Positions 7,517 through 13,995 of a stretch of 16,418 bases of DNA are shown here, in pieces. Source of the stretch: Burkholderiales bacterium UBA2459. GTDB lineage: Bacteria; Pseudomonadota; Gammaproteobacteria; Burkholderiales; Burkholderiaceae_E. The translations under genes and the position numbers were made by a program. Positions within the stretch are counted from its first letter, which is position 1, and each line of letters opens with the position of its first letter. Location of the stretch: assembly GCA_002342365.1 (NCBI GenBank), contig DDPV01000012.1, forward strand, positions 64,949 through 81,366. The letters are read 5' to 3'. The notes under the pieces were generated by a model that made no database searches, was not told the DNA's origin, and saw nothing but the letters and a program-made list of their open reading frames with translations.

Positions 7517-7574
7517 GCCTTGCATCAAGCCTATGCCAGGTGAAAACCATATGAAACTTTGGCATAAGCAAGGC
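7517..7574. repeat. Two-part inverted repeat between DUF3429 and rhodanese genes
   Basis: GCCTTGC (7517-7523) pairs with GCAAGGC (7568-7574), and inside it TATGCCA (7532-7538) pairs with TGGCATA (7560-7566). The inner loop is 21 bases, with an 8-base bulge on the left and 1 base on the right. It starts 12 bp after the DUF3429 stop (7587) on the minus strand, a usual place for a terminator, but no T-run follows. A weak minus-strand promoter-like pair (TTGATG, then TATCAC, spacer 18) overlaps its left arm and could serve the rhodanese operon. The repeat is seen directly. The roles are inference. Confidence 0.4.
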
Positions 7575-7586
7575 TTAAACCATTGC

Positions 7587-8063
7587 CTATTTGCCGGTCA
7601 TTTGGGCGAGATAAGCTCCTGCGCCAAGCGCGAGAATTGCGCCAATCGACAAATGCAGACGAAGCATGCGCCAGTCTGGGGGCAGACTGAGGCGCACCGC
7701 GGTTCGCAGGTCAACCGCCAAGGCGAGCGCGGCGATGACAGCCAGCGTCAGACAGCCACCGGAGGAGGGCAATAAGAAGCTTGTACAGGCAAGCAGCGAA
7801 GGAACCACACTCCAATAGAGCAAGGATTTTCGCTCGTCCTGATCAAGGTCCGGAACCGAAATGGCAAGGCCCCATGAAATCGCGCCGATGAAGCTCACGA
7901 TCGACAAGCCGTATACCCGGAGCATCAGCAAACTCAAATGCCGCAGCGTCTCCGTGGAGAGTAACCAGGCGCCGAGCCCGAAGGCAGCAAATGGGACTAG
8001 ACCGCCGTAGCCGAGCCAACGAAGGTGGGGAACGAGTTCGGGCCAAAAACTGGGTGATTGCAT
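7587..8063 (-). CDS. DUF3429-family membrane protein
   Basis: This 158-residue integral membrane protein has about five hydrophobic segments. It shows the DUF3429 hallmarks as I recall them: L-G-Y-G-G-L-V-P-F near residues 17-25, S-F-I-G-A-I-S-W-G-L-A at 57-67, and a C-terminal basic stretch P-P-D-W-R-M-L-R before the last span (about 138-154). The family includes the eukaryotic TMEM69 group and has no established biochemical function. The start at 8063 fits the family's short N-terminus, though only a poor ribosome site is visible. It lies 194 bp upstream of the rhodanese operon on the same strand, separated by inverted repeats, so it is probably its own transcription unit. It is divergent from the Ala/Pro-rich protein gene. 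Confidence 0.82.
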   Translation of the reverse strand: MQSPSFWPELVPHLRWLGYGGLVPFAAFGLGAWLLSTETLRHLSLLMLRVYGLSIVSFIGAISWGLAISVPDLDQDERKSLLYWSVVPSLLACTSFLLPSSGGCLTLAVIAALALAVDLRTAVRLSLPPDWRMLRLHLSIGAILALGAGAYLAQMTGK

Positions 8064-8153
8064 GAAGGCTTTGCCCGGATGCGGGCTGACATTGAGCTTT
8101 TTCGGCCTTAAGTATCAAGGCTAAAGCGCCGTCTTTGCCCTAAAAGTGCTGTT

Positions 8154-8182
8154 GGCAGGTCGGAAATCCGATCAGACCTGCC
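8154..8182. promoter_or_regulatory. Nested inverted repeats in a divergent intergenic region, candidate operator
   Basis: GGCAGGTC (8154-8161) and GACCTGCC (8175-8182) form a perfect 8-bp inverted repeat with a 13-bp centre. Nested in the centre is a second perfect repeat, TCGGA (8160-8164) and TCCGA (8167-8171), separated by AA. The site lies between the divergent DUF3429 gene (start 8063) and the Ala/Pro-rich protein gene (start 8330), 91 bp and 147 bp from the respective starts. No T-run makes it a clear terminator. A protein-binding site is the simplest reading, but this is unproven. Confidence 0.42.
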
Positions 8183-8329
8183 TGCGATGGCGCAAACCTC
8201 AGACGGTGGGTGAAACCAAAGAAGACCAGGGCACGCCCATGGATTGGAGGCGAGCTGCTTTGGGATGGTTATGATTTAGGAATGTCGTGCCCGTACGGGT
8301 GGCTAAGTCATTGGAGCAAGGAGCAAATC

Positions 8330-9085
8330 ATGAGTACCGAGTCAGCGTTTCTACGTTTTCGCGCCTTCATGACGCCAGGGCGCACCCTTAGCGCCATGTT
8401 GTTCCTTTTTATCGCATTGCCCAGTGTGGTGGTCTGGTCAGGCGTGGCAAGTTTCGGCGCTGGTAAAGGTGCCGGTGCCACCAGCGGTGAAGGCGAAGGC
8501 AAAGAGACTGCTAAAACAGTGTCGGATCTGGATGTTGCCAGTGCCAAGGCGAAGGCGCTGATGTCTTCGGCGGCCAGTGCCGCGTCGGGTGCCGGTGGCG
8601 GCTCAGGCGGGGGCGGTGATCGGTCTGATGAAAAAGACGCTCCGAAACCCGAATCCAAGCCTCCTGCTCCAAACTTGAATCCCATCGTGGTGAAGGCGCC
8701 GATGGGCAATGTGGTTGGATCCGGGTCAAACGCCGCAACGCAGGGCGCTGATCAGGTCCAAGCAAAGCCGCCGGCGGGGCCATCAGCCGCTCAAAGCCTT
8801 CCCGCTGGCGCGACGGCGACAAGCAAAGCTCAGCAAGCCACGCAAAGTGCCGCCGCAACCATGGCCCCGGCTTCGTCCCCCGCGTCAGCAGCGATGCCAC
8901 AGGCCATGCCCCGCGATGCCGCAGCGAAGCAAGGGGTGGTGCAGACGCAGGCCCCATCGCTTGAGGACAAAGTCCGTGCTGCGCTTTCATCGCGGCTGCA
9001 AAGCGGCGGCGAACTCACGATTACCTACGGCGGTGACGTGATCGATCGGTCTGCAACGGCTGTAAAGCCCAGCCCCTCGAAGTAA
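8330..9085 (+). CDS. Membrane-anchored Ala/Pro/Gly-rich low-complexity protein, unrecognised
   Basis: This 251-residue protein is not one I recognise. The ATG at 8330 is chosen over an in-frame GTG at 8210 because AAGGAG (8318-8323) lies 6 bases before it and a hydrophobic anchor follows directly (about residues 20-42). The rest is low complexity: Gly/Ala/Ser at 43-100, a Pro/Lys stretch (K-P-E-S-K-P-P-A-P) near 106-114, then Ala/Gln/Ser/Pro to about 205. A more ordered-looking end at 209-240 reads S-L-E-D-K-V-R-A-A-L then G-G-E-L-T-I-T-Y-G-G-D-V-I. An anchor, a long flexible arm and a small end module is a plan shared with TonB/TolA-type proteins. That is a shape comparison, not homology. 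Its stop codon falls inside a hexamer repeat (see 9077-9118). It has no obvious functional link to its neighbours. Confidence 0.75.
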   Translation: MSTESAFLRFRAFMTPGRTLSAMLFLFIALPSVVVWSGVASFGAGKGAGATSGEGEGKETAKTVSDLDVASAKAKALMSSAASAASGAGGGSGGGGDRSDEKDAPKPESKPPAPNLNPIVVKAPMGNVVGSGSNAATQGADQVQAKPPAGPSAAQSLPAGATATSKAQQATQSAAATMAPASSPASAAMPQAMPRDAAAKQGVVQTQAPSLEDKVRAALSSRLQSGGELTITYGGDVIDRSATAVKPSPSK

Positions 9086-9118
9086 AAATCGAAGTCAAGA
9101 TCAAGGTCAAGGTCGCGG
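9077..9118 (+). repeat. Degenerate hexamer tandem repeat spanning a stop codon
   Basis: Seven 6-base units run without gaps: TCGAAG, TAAAAA, TCGAAG, TCAAGA, TCAAGG, TCAAGG, TCGCGG. They are in frame with the upstream gene and would read as Ser-Lys/Ser-Arg pairs, except that unit 2 begins with TAA, the annotated stop (9083-9085). A second TAA follows the repeat at 9119-9121. Confidence 0.75.
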
Positions 9119-9151
9119 TAACGATGCTGGGTTCGGGCACTGTCTCAAAAG

Positions 9152-9583
9152 CTAGAGCATTTTGTAGCGTTCGCAGCGCCAACGTTTAAGCGGTTTTGTA
9201 ACGATCTGAAAACCCAGTGCGATTTGCTGCGCAGTGCTTGGTGCATAGCTCTCAAGGGCTAAGCGATCGCGAGGACTTTCGTAGGCAATCAGGTCCATGC
9301 TTGACAAATCAAAAACGAGAATCTCGCCGTTTTCCCGGTCGCGATAAAGTCTTTGATTACCCCTTTCCTCGACAAAGCCAAAGCGACGGTTTTCAAAACG
9401 CAGTTCAACCGGAGACATGGCGATCTCCATGTTGTCGCTGCTTTGATCTGGAACTCGGCAGTGAAACTCGGGCGTTCGAACGTGGCAGCCAGAAAGAACG
9501 ATCCCGAGCAGGCCGCAGGCGATGCTTCGCCTAAGGCGCAGGGATTTGGAAGCTGCGAGATGCTGGTGGAGAAAGTGTTTCAC
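9152..9583 (-). CDS. Small lipoprotein, function unknown
   Basis: This protein of about 143 residues carries a lipoprotein signal: basic stretch L-R-L-R-R, hydrophobic A-C-G-L-L-G-I-V-L, and lipobox L-S-G-C with Cys33. The only upstream ATG in frame (9730) would place 82 residues before the lipobox Cys, far too long, so I take the GTG at 9583 as the start. It has only a weak AGG-type ribosome site. The mature part is short and strand-like, with R-F-E-N-R-R-F-G-F-V-E-E-R and L-Y-R-D-R-E-N-G-E-I-L-V-F-D, and ends in a basic tail. I do not recognise the family. The gene converges on the Ala/Pro-rich protein gene and diverges from fliG. A flagellar or envelope role is possible from position alone. 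Confidence 0.7.
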   Translation of the reverse strand: MKHFLHQHLAASKSLRLRRSIACGLLGIVLSGCHVRTPEFHCRVPDQSSDNMEIAMSPVELRFENRRFGFVEERGNQRLYRDRENGEILVFDLSSMDLIAYESPRDRLALESYAPSTAQQIALGFQIVTKPLKRWRCERYKML

Positions 9584-9794
9584 TGTGTGCCTGCGATGCC
9601 CTAGCTTTTCGATCGTCACGATAAAGCATTGCGTGATGTTAAGGGTCTCACAGGGGAACTCGGGGAAGGTTGTAGCGCTTGCTCTAGAGGACTTGCCAAC
9701 GTACGAGAACCCACTCCAAAAAAGTTTCATCTTGTCGTAGACTTCGCTTTATCGACATCGCGGGCTGAACCTATTTCTAGCAAAAACCGATCCT
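9584..9794. other. Intergenic region between lipoprotein and fliG, no clear motif
   Basis: This 211-bp divergent intergenic stretch must hold the promoter of fliG if that gene is expressed alone. I see no convincing sigma-54 (TGGCAC-N5-TTGC) or sigma-28 (TAAA-N15-GCCGATAA) promoter and no good sigma-70 pair. A short inverted repeat TCACG/CGTGA occurs at about 9615-9635. No Shine-Dalgarno-like sequence precedes the fliG ATG. Confidence 0.4.
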
Positions 9795-10895
9795 ATGGCA
9801 GAAGAAACCGAACAGGAAGCCCCTAAAAAGCAGCTGTCACTGGCTGAGCAAATTAAAGAAGGGGCCAAAGCGGCGGGGGCTGCCCCCACGCGATTCGAAG
9901 ATCTTGATGGCGCCTCTAAAGCGGCAGTGGTTCTGCTTTCTGTTGGACCCGAAGTGGCTGCTGATGTCTTGAGACAGGTCACGCCGATGGAAGTGCAGCG
10001 GATCTCAAGCAAGATGGCCATCGTGCGATCCTTGAATCGGGACATCCTGCTCTCGGTGCTGCGCGATTTCAAAGAAGCAACGATCAGCAATGCGCAAGTC
10101 GCCTTCGATACCGATTCCTTCATGCAAAACATGTTGCAAAAGGCTCTTGGTACCGAGGGTGCATCGGATTTGCTTGGCAAACTCGAAGCTGCGATCGATA
10201 TGTCGGGGCTTGATGCGCTCAAGCGACTTGACGCCGATGTGGCTTTCGAGATTCTGAAAAACGAGCACCCGCAGGTGCTTGCGACCATTCTGACTTTTTA
10301 CGAACCGCCTCAGGCTTCGGCCTTATTGAAGCTTTTCCCGGCTGAAATTCGCAACGAAGTTGTCTTGCGCGTGGCCTTGCTCGAAAAGGTTCAGCCGGCA
10401 GCGTTGAAGGAGTTGAACGAGACCATGATGAACATGGGCGCTCAAGATACCAAGCGCTCAAGCGTCGGCGGCGTGATTCCAACCGCAGAAATCCTCAACT
10501 TGCTCTCCGGTGGCATGGATATGGAGGCAATTGCCGAGATTCGCAAATACGATGGGAGTCTGGCCGACGCGATTGTGGAGAAGATGTTTACCTTTGAGGA
10601 TTTGATCGAGCTTGAGGACAAGTCGATTCAAACACTGATGCTCGAGGTCACCCAGGACATGCTGGTGGTGGCACTCAAAGGCGCATCGCCGAAGTTGCGT
10701 GAAAAGATTTTCAAAAACATGGCCAAGCGCGCTGCCGACACGGTGCGCGAAGACCTTGCTGCCCGTGGTCCGACCAAAGTGGCAGATGTGGAGGATGCTC
10801 AAAAGCAGATTCTCACGATCGGCCGAATGCTTCATCAAGAGGGCCGGATCATCATGGAGCGCAAGAAAGAGGGCGGCGACGCAGGATTCCTGTAA
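9795..10895 (+). CDS. fliG: Flagellar motor switch protein FliG
   Basis: FliG is the rotor protein of the flagellar C-ring. It sits on the FliF MS-ring and contacts MotA to generate torque. The 366-residue product has the N-terminal domain (about 35-130), the E-H-P-Q motif at 157-160, the G-G-V-I-P-T-A-E-I-L-N hinge (225-235) and the C-terminal torque domain. A gapless match to E. coli FliG in the C-terminal region puts K295, R312, E319, D320 and K328 at E. coli K264, R281, D288, D289 and R297, so all five torque-relevant charges are kept, two by conservative change. The protein is about 30 residues longer than E. coli FliG, mostly through a charged N-terminal extension (M-A-E-E-T-E-Q-E-A-P-K-K). 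No Shine-Dalgarno sequence is seen. Unusually, no other flagellar gene is adjacent, where fliF and fliH are the usual neighbours. Confidence 0.95.
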   Translation: MAEETEQEAPKKQLSLAEQIKEGAKAAGAAPTRFEDLDGASKAAVVLLSVGPEVAADVLRQVTPMEVQRISSKMAIVRSLNRDILLSVLRDFKEATISNAQVAFDTDSFMQNMLQKALGTEGASDLLGKLEAAIDMSGLDALKRLDADVAFEILKNEHPQVLATILTFYEPPQASALLKLFPAEIRNEVVLRVALLEKVQPAALKELNETMMNMGAQDTKRSSVGGVIPTAEILNLLSGGMDMEAIAEIRKYDGSLADAIVEKMFTFEDLIELEDKSIQTLMLEVTQDMLVVALKGASPKLREKIFKNMAKRAADTVREDLAARGPTKVADVEDAQKQILTIGRMLHQEGRIIMERKKEGGDAGFL

Positions 10896-10896
10896 A

Positions 10897-10914
10897 CCTG
10901 AGGCTTCAGGCCTC
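10897..10914. terminator. Short hairpin between convergent fliG and RND pump genes
   Basis: GAGGC (10900-10904) and GCCTC (10910-10914) form a 5-bp stem with a TTCAG loop, followed by TTT on the plus strand. An alternative stem pairs CCTGA (10897-10901) with TCAGG (10906-10910). It lies directly after the fliG stop and covers the last codons of the convergent RND gene. It could be a weak intrinsic terminator. The stem is short and the T-run poor. Confidence 0.38.
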
Positions 10915-13900
10915 TTTAGGGTCGTCAAACCAGGGATAAAGGCTCGGCAGCACAACCAGGGTCAGCAGCGTGGATGTAATCAGGCCGCCGATCACCACAA
11001 TCGCCAAAGGTCGTTGGACCTCGGAGCCTGGTCCAGTGGCAAACAAAAAAGGCACCAAGCCGAGCAAAGCCACGGTGGCGGTCATGATCACTGGCCTGAA
11101 TCGTTGGACGCATCCTTCGCGCACCGCCTGACTGACCGACACGCCATCATCCCGTAGTCGCTGAATGCTTGTAACCAGCACCACCCCGTTGAGCACCGCG
11201 ATGCCCCAGAGCGCAATAAACCCGACCGAGGCTGGCACCGACAAATACTCGCCGGTGATTGCAAGACCGACAATCCCGCCGATCGACGCGAAAGGGAGCA
11301 CCATAATGATCAAACCCGCCATCTTCAGCGAACTGAAAAGCATAAACAACAAAAAAAAGATCGCAGCGATGGTGATGGGAACGATAAGGGACAAGGTGCT
11401 CATTGCTCGTTCCATATTTTCGAACTGTCCGCCGTAAAACACATTGAAACCCTCGGGAAGCTTGATCTCCTGATTCATGCGAGTTTGCACTTCCGAAACA
11501 AAGCCGCCAAGGTCGCGGCCCTCAACATTGGCCCCCACGACCACGCGACGTTTCGCCGATTCCCGACTGATCTGTGCCGGACCGTCTTTGAGTTGAATGT
11601 TGGCAATCGTTTGCAGTGGCACCAACGCGCCGTCGTGCGCTTTGAGGGTGATTTGCCTGATCGCATCGATTGATCCGCGCGAACTCTCCGGAAAGCGCAC
11701 GGCAATACCGAACCTGCGTTCACCTTCGTAAAGCAGGCTAACTTCCTTGCCGCCGATCGCAGTCTCGATAATCGCGTGGACATCAGCCACGTTGATGCCA
11801 TAGCGCGCAATCGCGGCTCGGTCGATATCGATAAGCAGCGATTGTTGTCCCGAGAGACGTTCGATGCGGATATCGCGCGCGCCTGGAACCGAGCGAAGCA
11901 GGCGGGCAACTTGCTCAGACACCCGCCTCAAGTCATCGAGCTGGTCGCCGAAAATCTTGATCGCAAGCTGCGAGCGAACGCCGGTGACCATTTCATCCAC
12001 ACGCTCTGAGATCGGCTGTGAAAGCACGATTTGCACGCCCGGAAGGCTCGATAAGCGTTGCCGGATCTCTTCGTCGATCTCATCCTGGGTTCGATCGGAC
12101 TCCGGATCCAAAAGCACGATCGGGTCCGATTCGTTCGGTCCTACCGGATCGGCGGGGGACTCGCCACGGCCTAGTTTGGAGACCACCATGCGTACGCCCT
12201 CGACTTCCGCAATGCTGCGCATGGCAGCCATTTCCATGATTACCGATTCCTGAAGCGAAATGCTGGGCACACGGTTGATTTGAGGGGTGAGTGCGCCTTC
12301 CTTCATGGTGGGCATAAACGATTTACCTAACCAGGGGAAAAGTGCGAGCGACCCCAAAAGCAAAAGCAAGGCGGTGATTATCGTCAGCCGGCGGTTAGCC
12401 AATGAGCGATCAAGTAGGCCAAGGTAGCGATTCTTTAGCAGGGCAATCAACCAGGTGTCGTGGTCTGATCCACCTTTCAGAACATAAGCACAAAGCACCG
12501 GCGATAAGGTCAATGAAACCAAAAGCGCCACCCCCAGCGCAATCGCTATCGTGATGGCCAAGGGAGCAAAAAGCTTGCCTTCAATACCCTGCAAAGTCAT
12601 CAGCGGCAAAAACACGAGAATGATGATGGCAATGCCAAAGGCGGTTGGTGTTGCAACCTCCATGGTCGCATCGCGAATCAAGCGAATTCGTGCAAGGCCC
12701 TTGACTTGCTTGGTGCCAAGCCGGTGGAAGATATTTTCGACCACCACCACGGTCGCATCGACCATCAGGCCAATGGCAATGGCAAGCCCTCCCAGCGACA
12801 TGAGATTGGCTGAAATGCCATAACGATTCATTACGATGAAGGTGGCGAGCGGCGCAATGATGAGCGTGGAAACCACAATCAGGCTGGAGCGAACGTCCCC
12901 AAGGAAAATGAACAGAACCAACACAACCAACACAATGCCTTCAAGAAGAACCTTGGCGATGGTCCAAAGCGCAGCGTCAACCAGCTCCGTTCGATCGTAG
13001 TAGGGAACAATTTTCAGGCCATTAGGCAGCAATCCCTTCTGGTTGATCTCATCGACCCTTTGCTTCACGCGGGTGACGATTTCCTTGGCATTGCCCGCGC
13101 GCACCATCATGACAATGCCGGATACCGATTCGGTATAACCGCCCTTGATGATTGCGCCCTGTCTGACTTCGTGGCCGATTGAGACATCGGCCAGGTTCTT
13201 CACAAACAAGGGCACGCCATTCAATTCCCGAACCACAATATTGCCGATATCTTCAACAGAACGGATCAGGCCGATGCCACGAATCAAGTACTGTTCTGAT
13301 TGCTGCGGCAAGATACCGCCCGAGGCATTGGCATTATTTTTTGCAATCGCATCGTAGACGTCATTCACGGTCAGGCCGTAGTGCAGCAAACGGTCAGGCT
13401 TGACCAGGGCCTGATACTGCCTCACATAGCCACCTTGCGAATTAATTTCCGCAACACCGGGAATCGAGCGCAAGAGTGGCCTGACGACCCAGTCTTGCAC
13501 GATGCGCCGCTCTGCAAGCTCTTGCGGCGTGAGTTCGCGTTTGCCGTCATCGGGATGATCAAGCGTGTATTGATAGACTTCGCCAAGTCCTGTGGACAAG
13601 GGGCCGAGGACAGGCGAGATGCCTGGGGGCAAATTGCCGCGAACCTCGATCAAACGTTCGGTCACCAGTTGGCGCGCAAAATACACATCGGTCTGGTCGG
13701 TGAACACCAGCGTGATGATGGATAAACCGCTCTTGTTGAGTGATCGCATCTCAACCAGTCCGGGCATGCCGGTCATGGCGATTTCAAGCGGTATGGTGAC
13801 AAAACGCTCGATCTCCTCAGGTGAGCGCCCGATCGCTTCGGTGGCCACCTGCACTTGAACATTGGTCACATCGGGGAAGGCGTCGACGGAAAGCTTCATC

Positions 13901-13992
13901 GATGCACGGATGCCAAAGGCACAGACCACCATCGCAATCACGACAACGAGCAGACGCTGGTTCAGTGCGCCCTTGACGAGTCGGGCAAGCAT
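10906..13992 (-). CDS. Heavy-metal efflux RND pump, CzcA/CusA family
   Basis: This 1028-residue inner-membrane proton-driven pump is the central part of a tripartite heavy-metal exporter. An N-terminal span (about 13-31) is followed by the family's D-A-F-P-D-V-T-N-V-Q-V (37-47), a large periplasmic part, TM2 onward from about 340, a second periplasmic part, and a final TM block ending near residue 1020. The length fits the HME-RND family. The TM4 region L-A-I-A-I-G-L-M-V-D-A-T-V-V-V-V-E-N (403-420) keeps Asp412 and Glu419, but Ala406 stands where CzcA has a further Asp (DFG motif). This resembles CusA. The R-Y-G-M-T-V-A-D-V methionine site recalled for CusA is R-Y-G-I-N-V-A-D-V here. The metal, divalent or monovalent, is therefore open. 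ATG at 13992, 3 bp after the adaptor stop. Confidence 0.94.
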   Translation of the reverse strand: MLARLVKGALNQRLLVVVIAMVVCAFGIRASMKLSVDAFPDVTNVQVQVATEAIGRSPEEIERFVTIPLEIAMTGMPGLVEMRSLNKSGLSIITLVFTDQTDVYFARQLVTERLIEVRGNLPPGISPVLGPLSTGLGEVYQYTLDHPDDGKRELTPQELAERRIVQDWVVRPLLRSIPGVAEINSQGGYVRQYQALVKPDRLLHYGLTVNDVYDAIAKNNANASGGILPQQSEQYLIRGIGLIRSVEDIGNIVVRELNGVPLFVKNLADVSIGHEVRQGAIIKGGYTESVSGIVMMVRAGNAKEIVTRVKQRVDEINQKGLLPNGLKIVPYYDRTELVDAALWTIAKVLLEGIVLVVLVLFIFLGDVRSSLIVVSTLIIAPLATFIVMNRYGISANLMSLGGLAIAIGLMVDATVVVVENIFHRLGTKQVKGLARIRLIRDATMEVATPTAFGIAIIILVFLPLMTLQGIEGKLFAPLAITIAIALGVALLVSLTLSPVLCAYVLKGGSDHDTWLIALLKNRYLGLLDRSLANRRLTIITALLLLLGSLALFPWLGKSFMPTMKEGALTPQINRVPSISLQESVIMEMAAMRSIAEVEGVRMVVSKLGRGESPADPVGPNESDPIVLLDPESDRTQDEIDEEIRQRLSSLPGVQIVLSQPISERVDEMVTGVRSQLAIKIFGDQLDDLRRVSEQVARLLRSVPGARDIRIERLSGQQSLLIDIDRAAIARYGINVADVHAIIETAIGGKEVSLLYEGERRFGIAVRFPESSRGSIDAIRQITLKAHDGALVPLQTIANIQLKDGPAQISRESAKRRVVVGANVEGRDLGGFVSEVQTRMNQEIKLPEGFNVFYGGQFENMERAMSTLSLIVPITIAAIFFLLFMLFSSLKMAGLIIMVLPFASIGGIVGLAITGEYLSVPASVGFIALWGIAVLNGVVLVTSIQRLRDDGVSVSQAVREGCVQRFRPVIMTATVALLGLVPFLFATGPGSEVQRPLAIVVIGGLITSTLLTLVVLPSLYPWFDDPKEA

Positions 13993-13995
13993 GCG

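Noticed and set aside
8210..8329. Upstream GTG extension of the Ala/Pro-rich protein by 40 residues
   Set aside because: The extension has no ribosome site and would place polar residues before the membrane anchor. AAGGAG sits just before the ATG at 8330.
8511..8990. 159-codon minus-strand frame opposite the Ala/Pro-rich protein
   Set aside because: The plus-strand frame has a good ribosome site and a membrane anchor. The opposite frame is Pro/Arg/His-rich, as expected of the complement of Ala/Gly-rich codons.
9264..9271. GCGATCGC octamer resembling the cyanobacterial HIP1 repeat
   Set aside because: It is a single obvious occurrence in GC-rich DNA. The gene content does not suggest cyanobacteria and I see no enrichment.
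9584..9730. ATG start at 9730 for the small lipoprotein
   Set aside because: It would put 82 residues before the lipobox Cys, incompatible with a lipoprotein signal peptide. The GTG at 9583 gives a plausible length.
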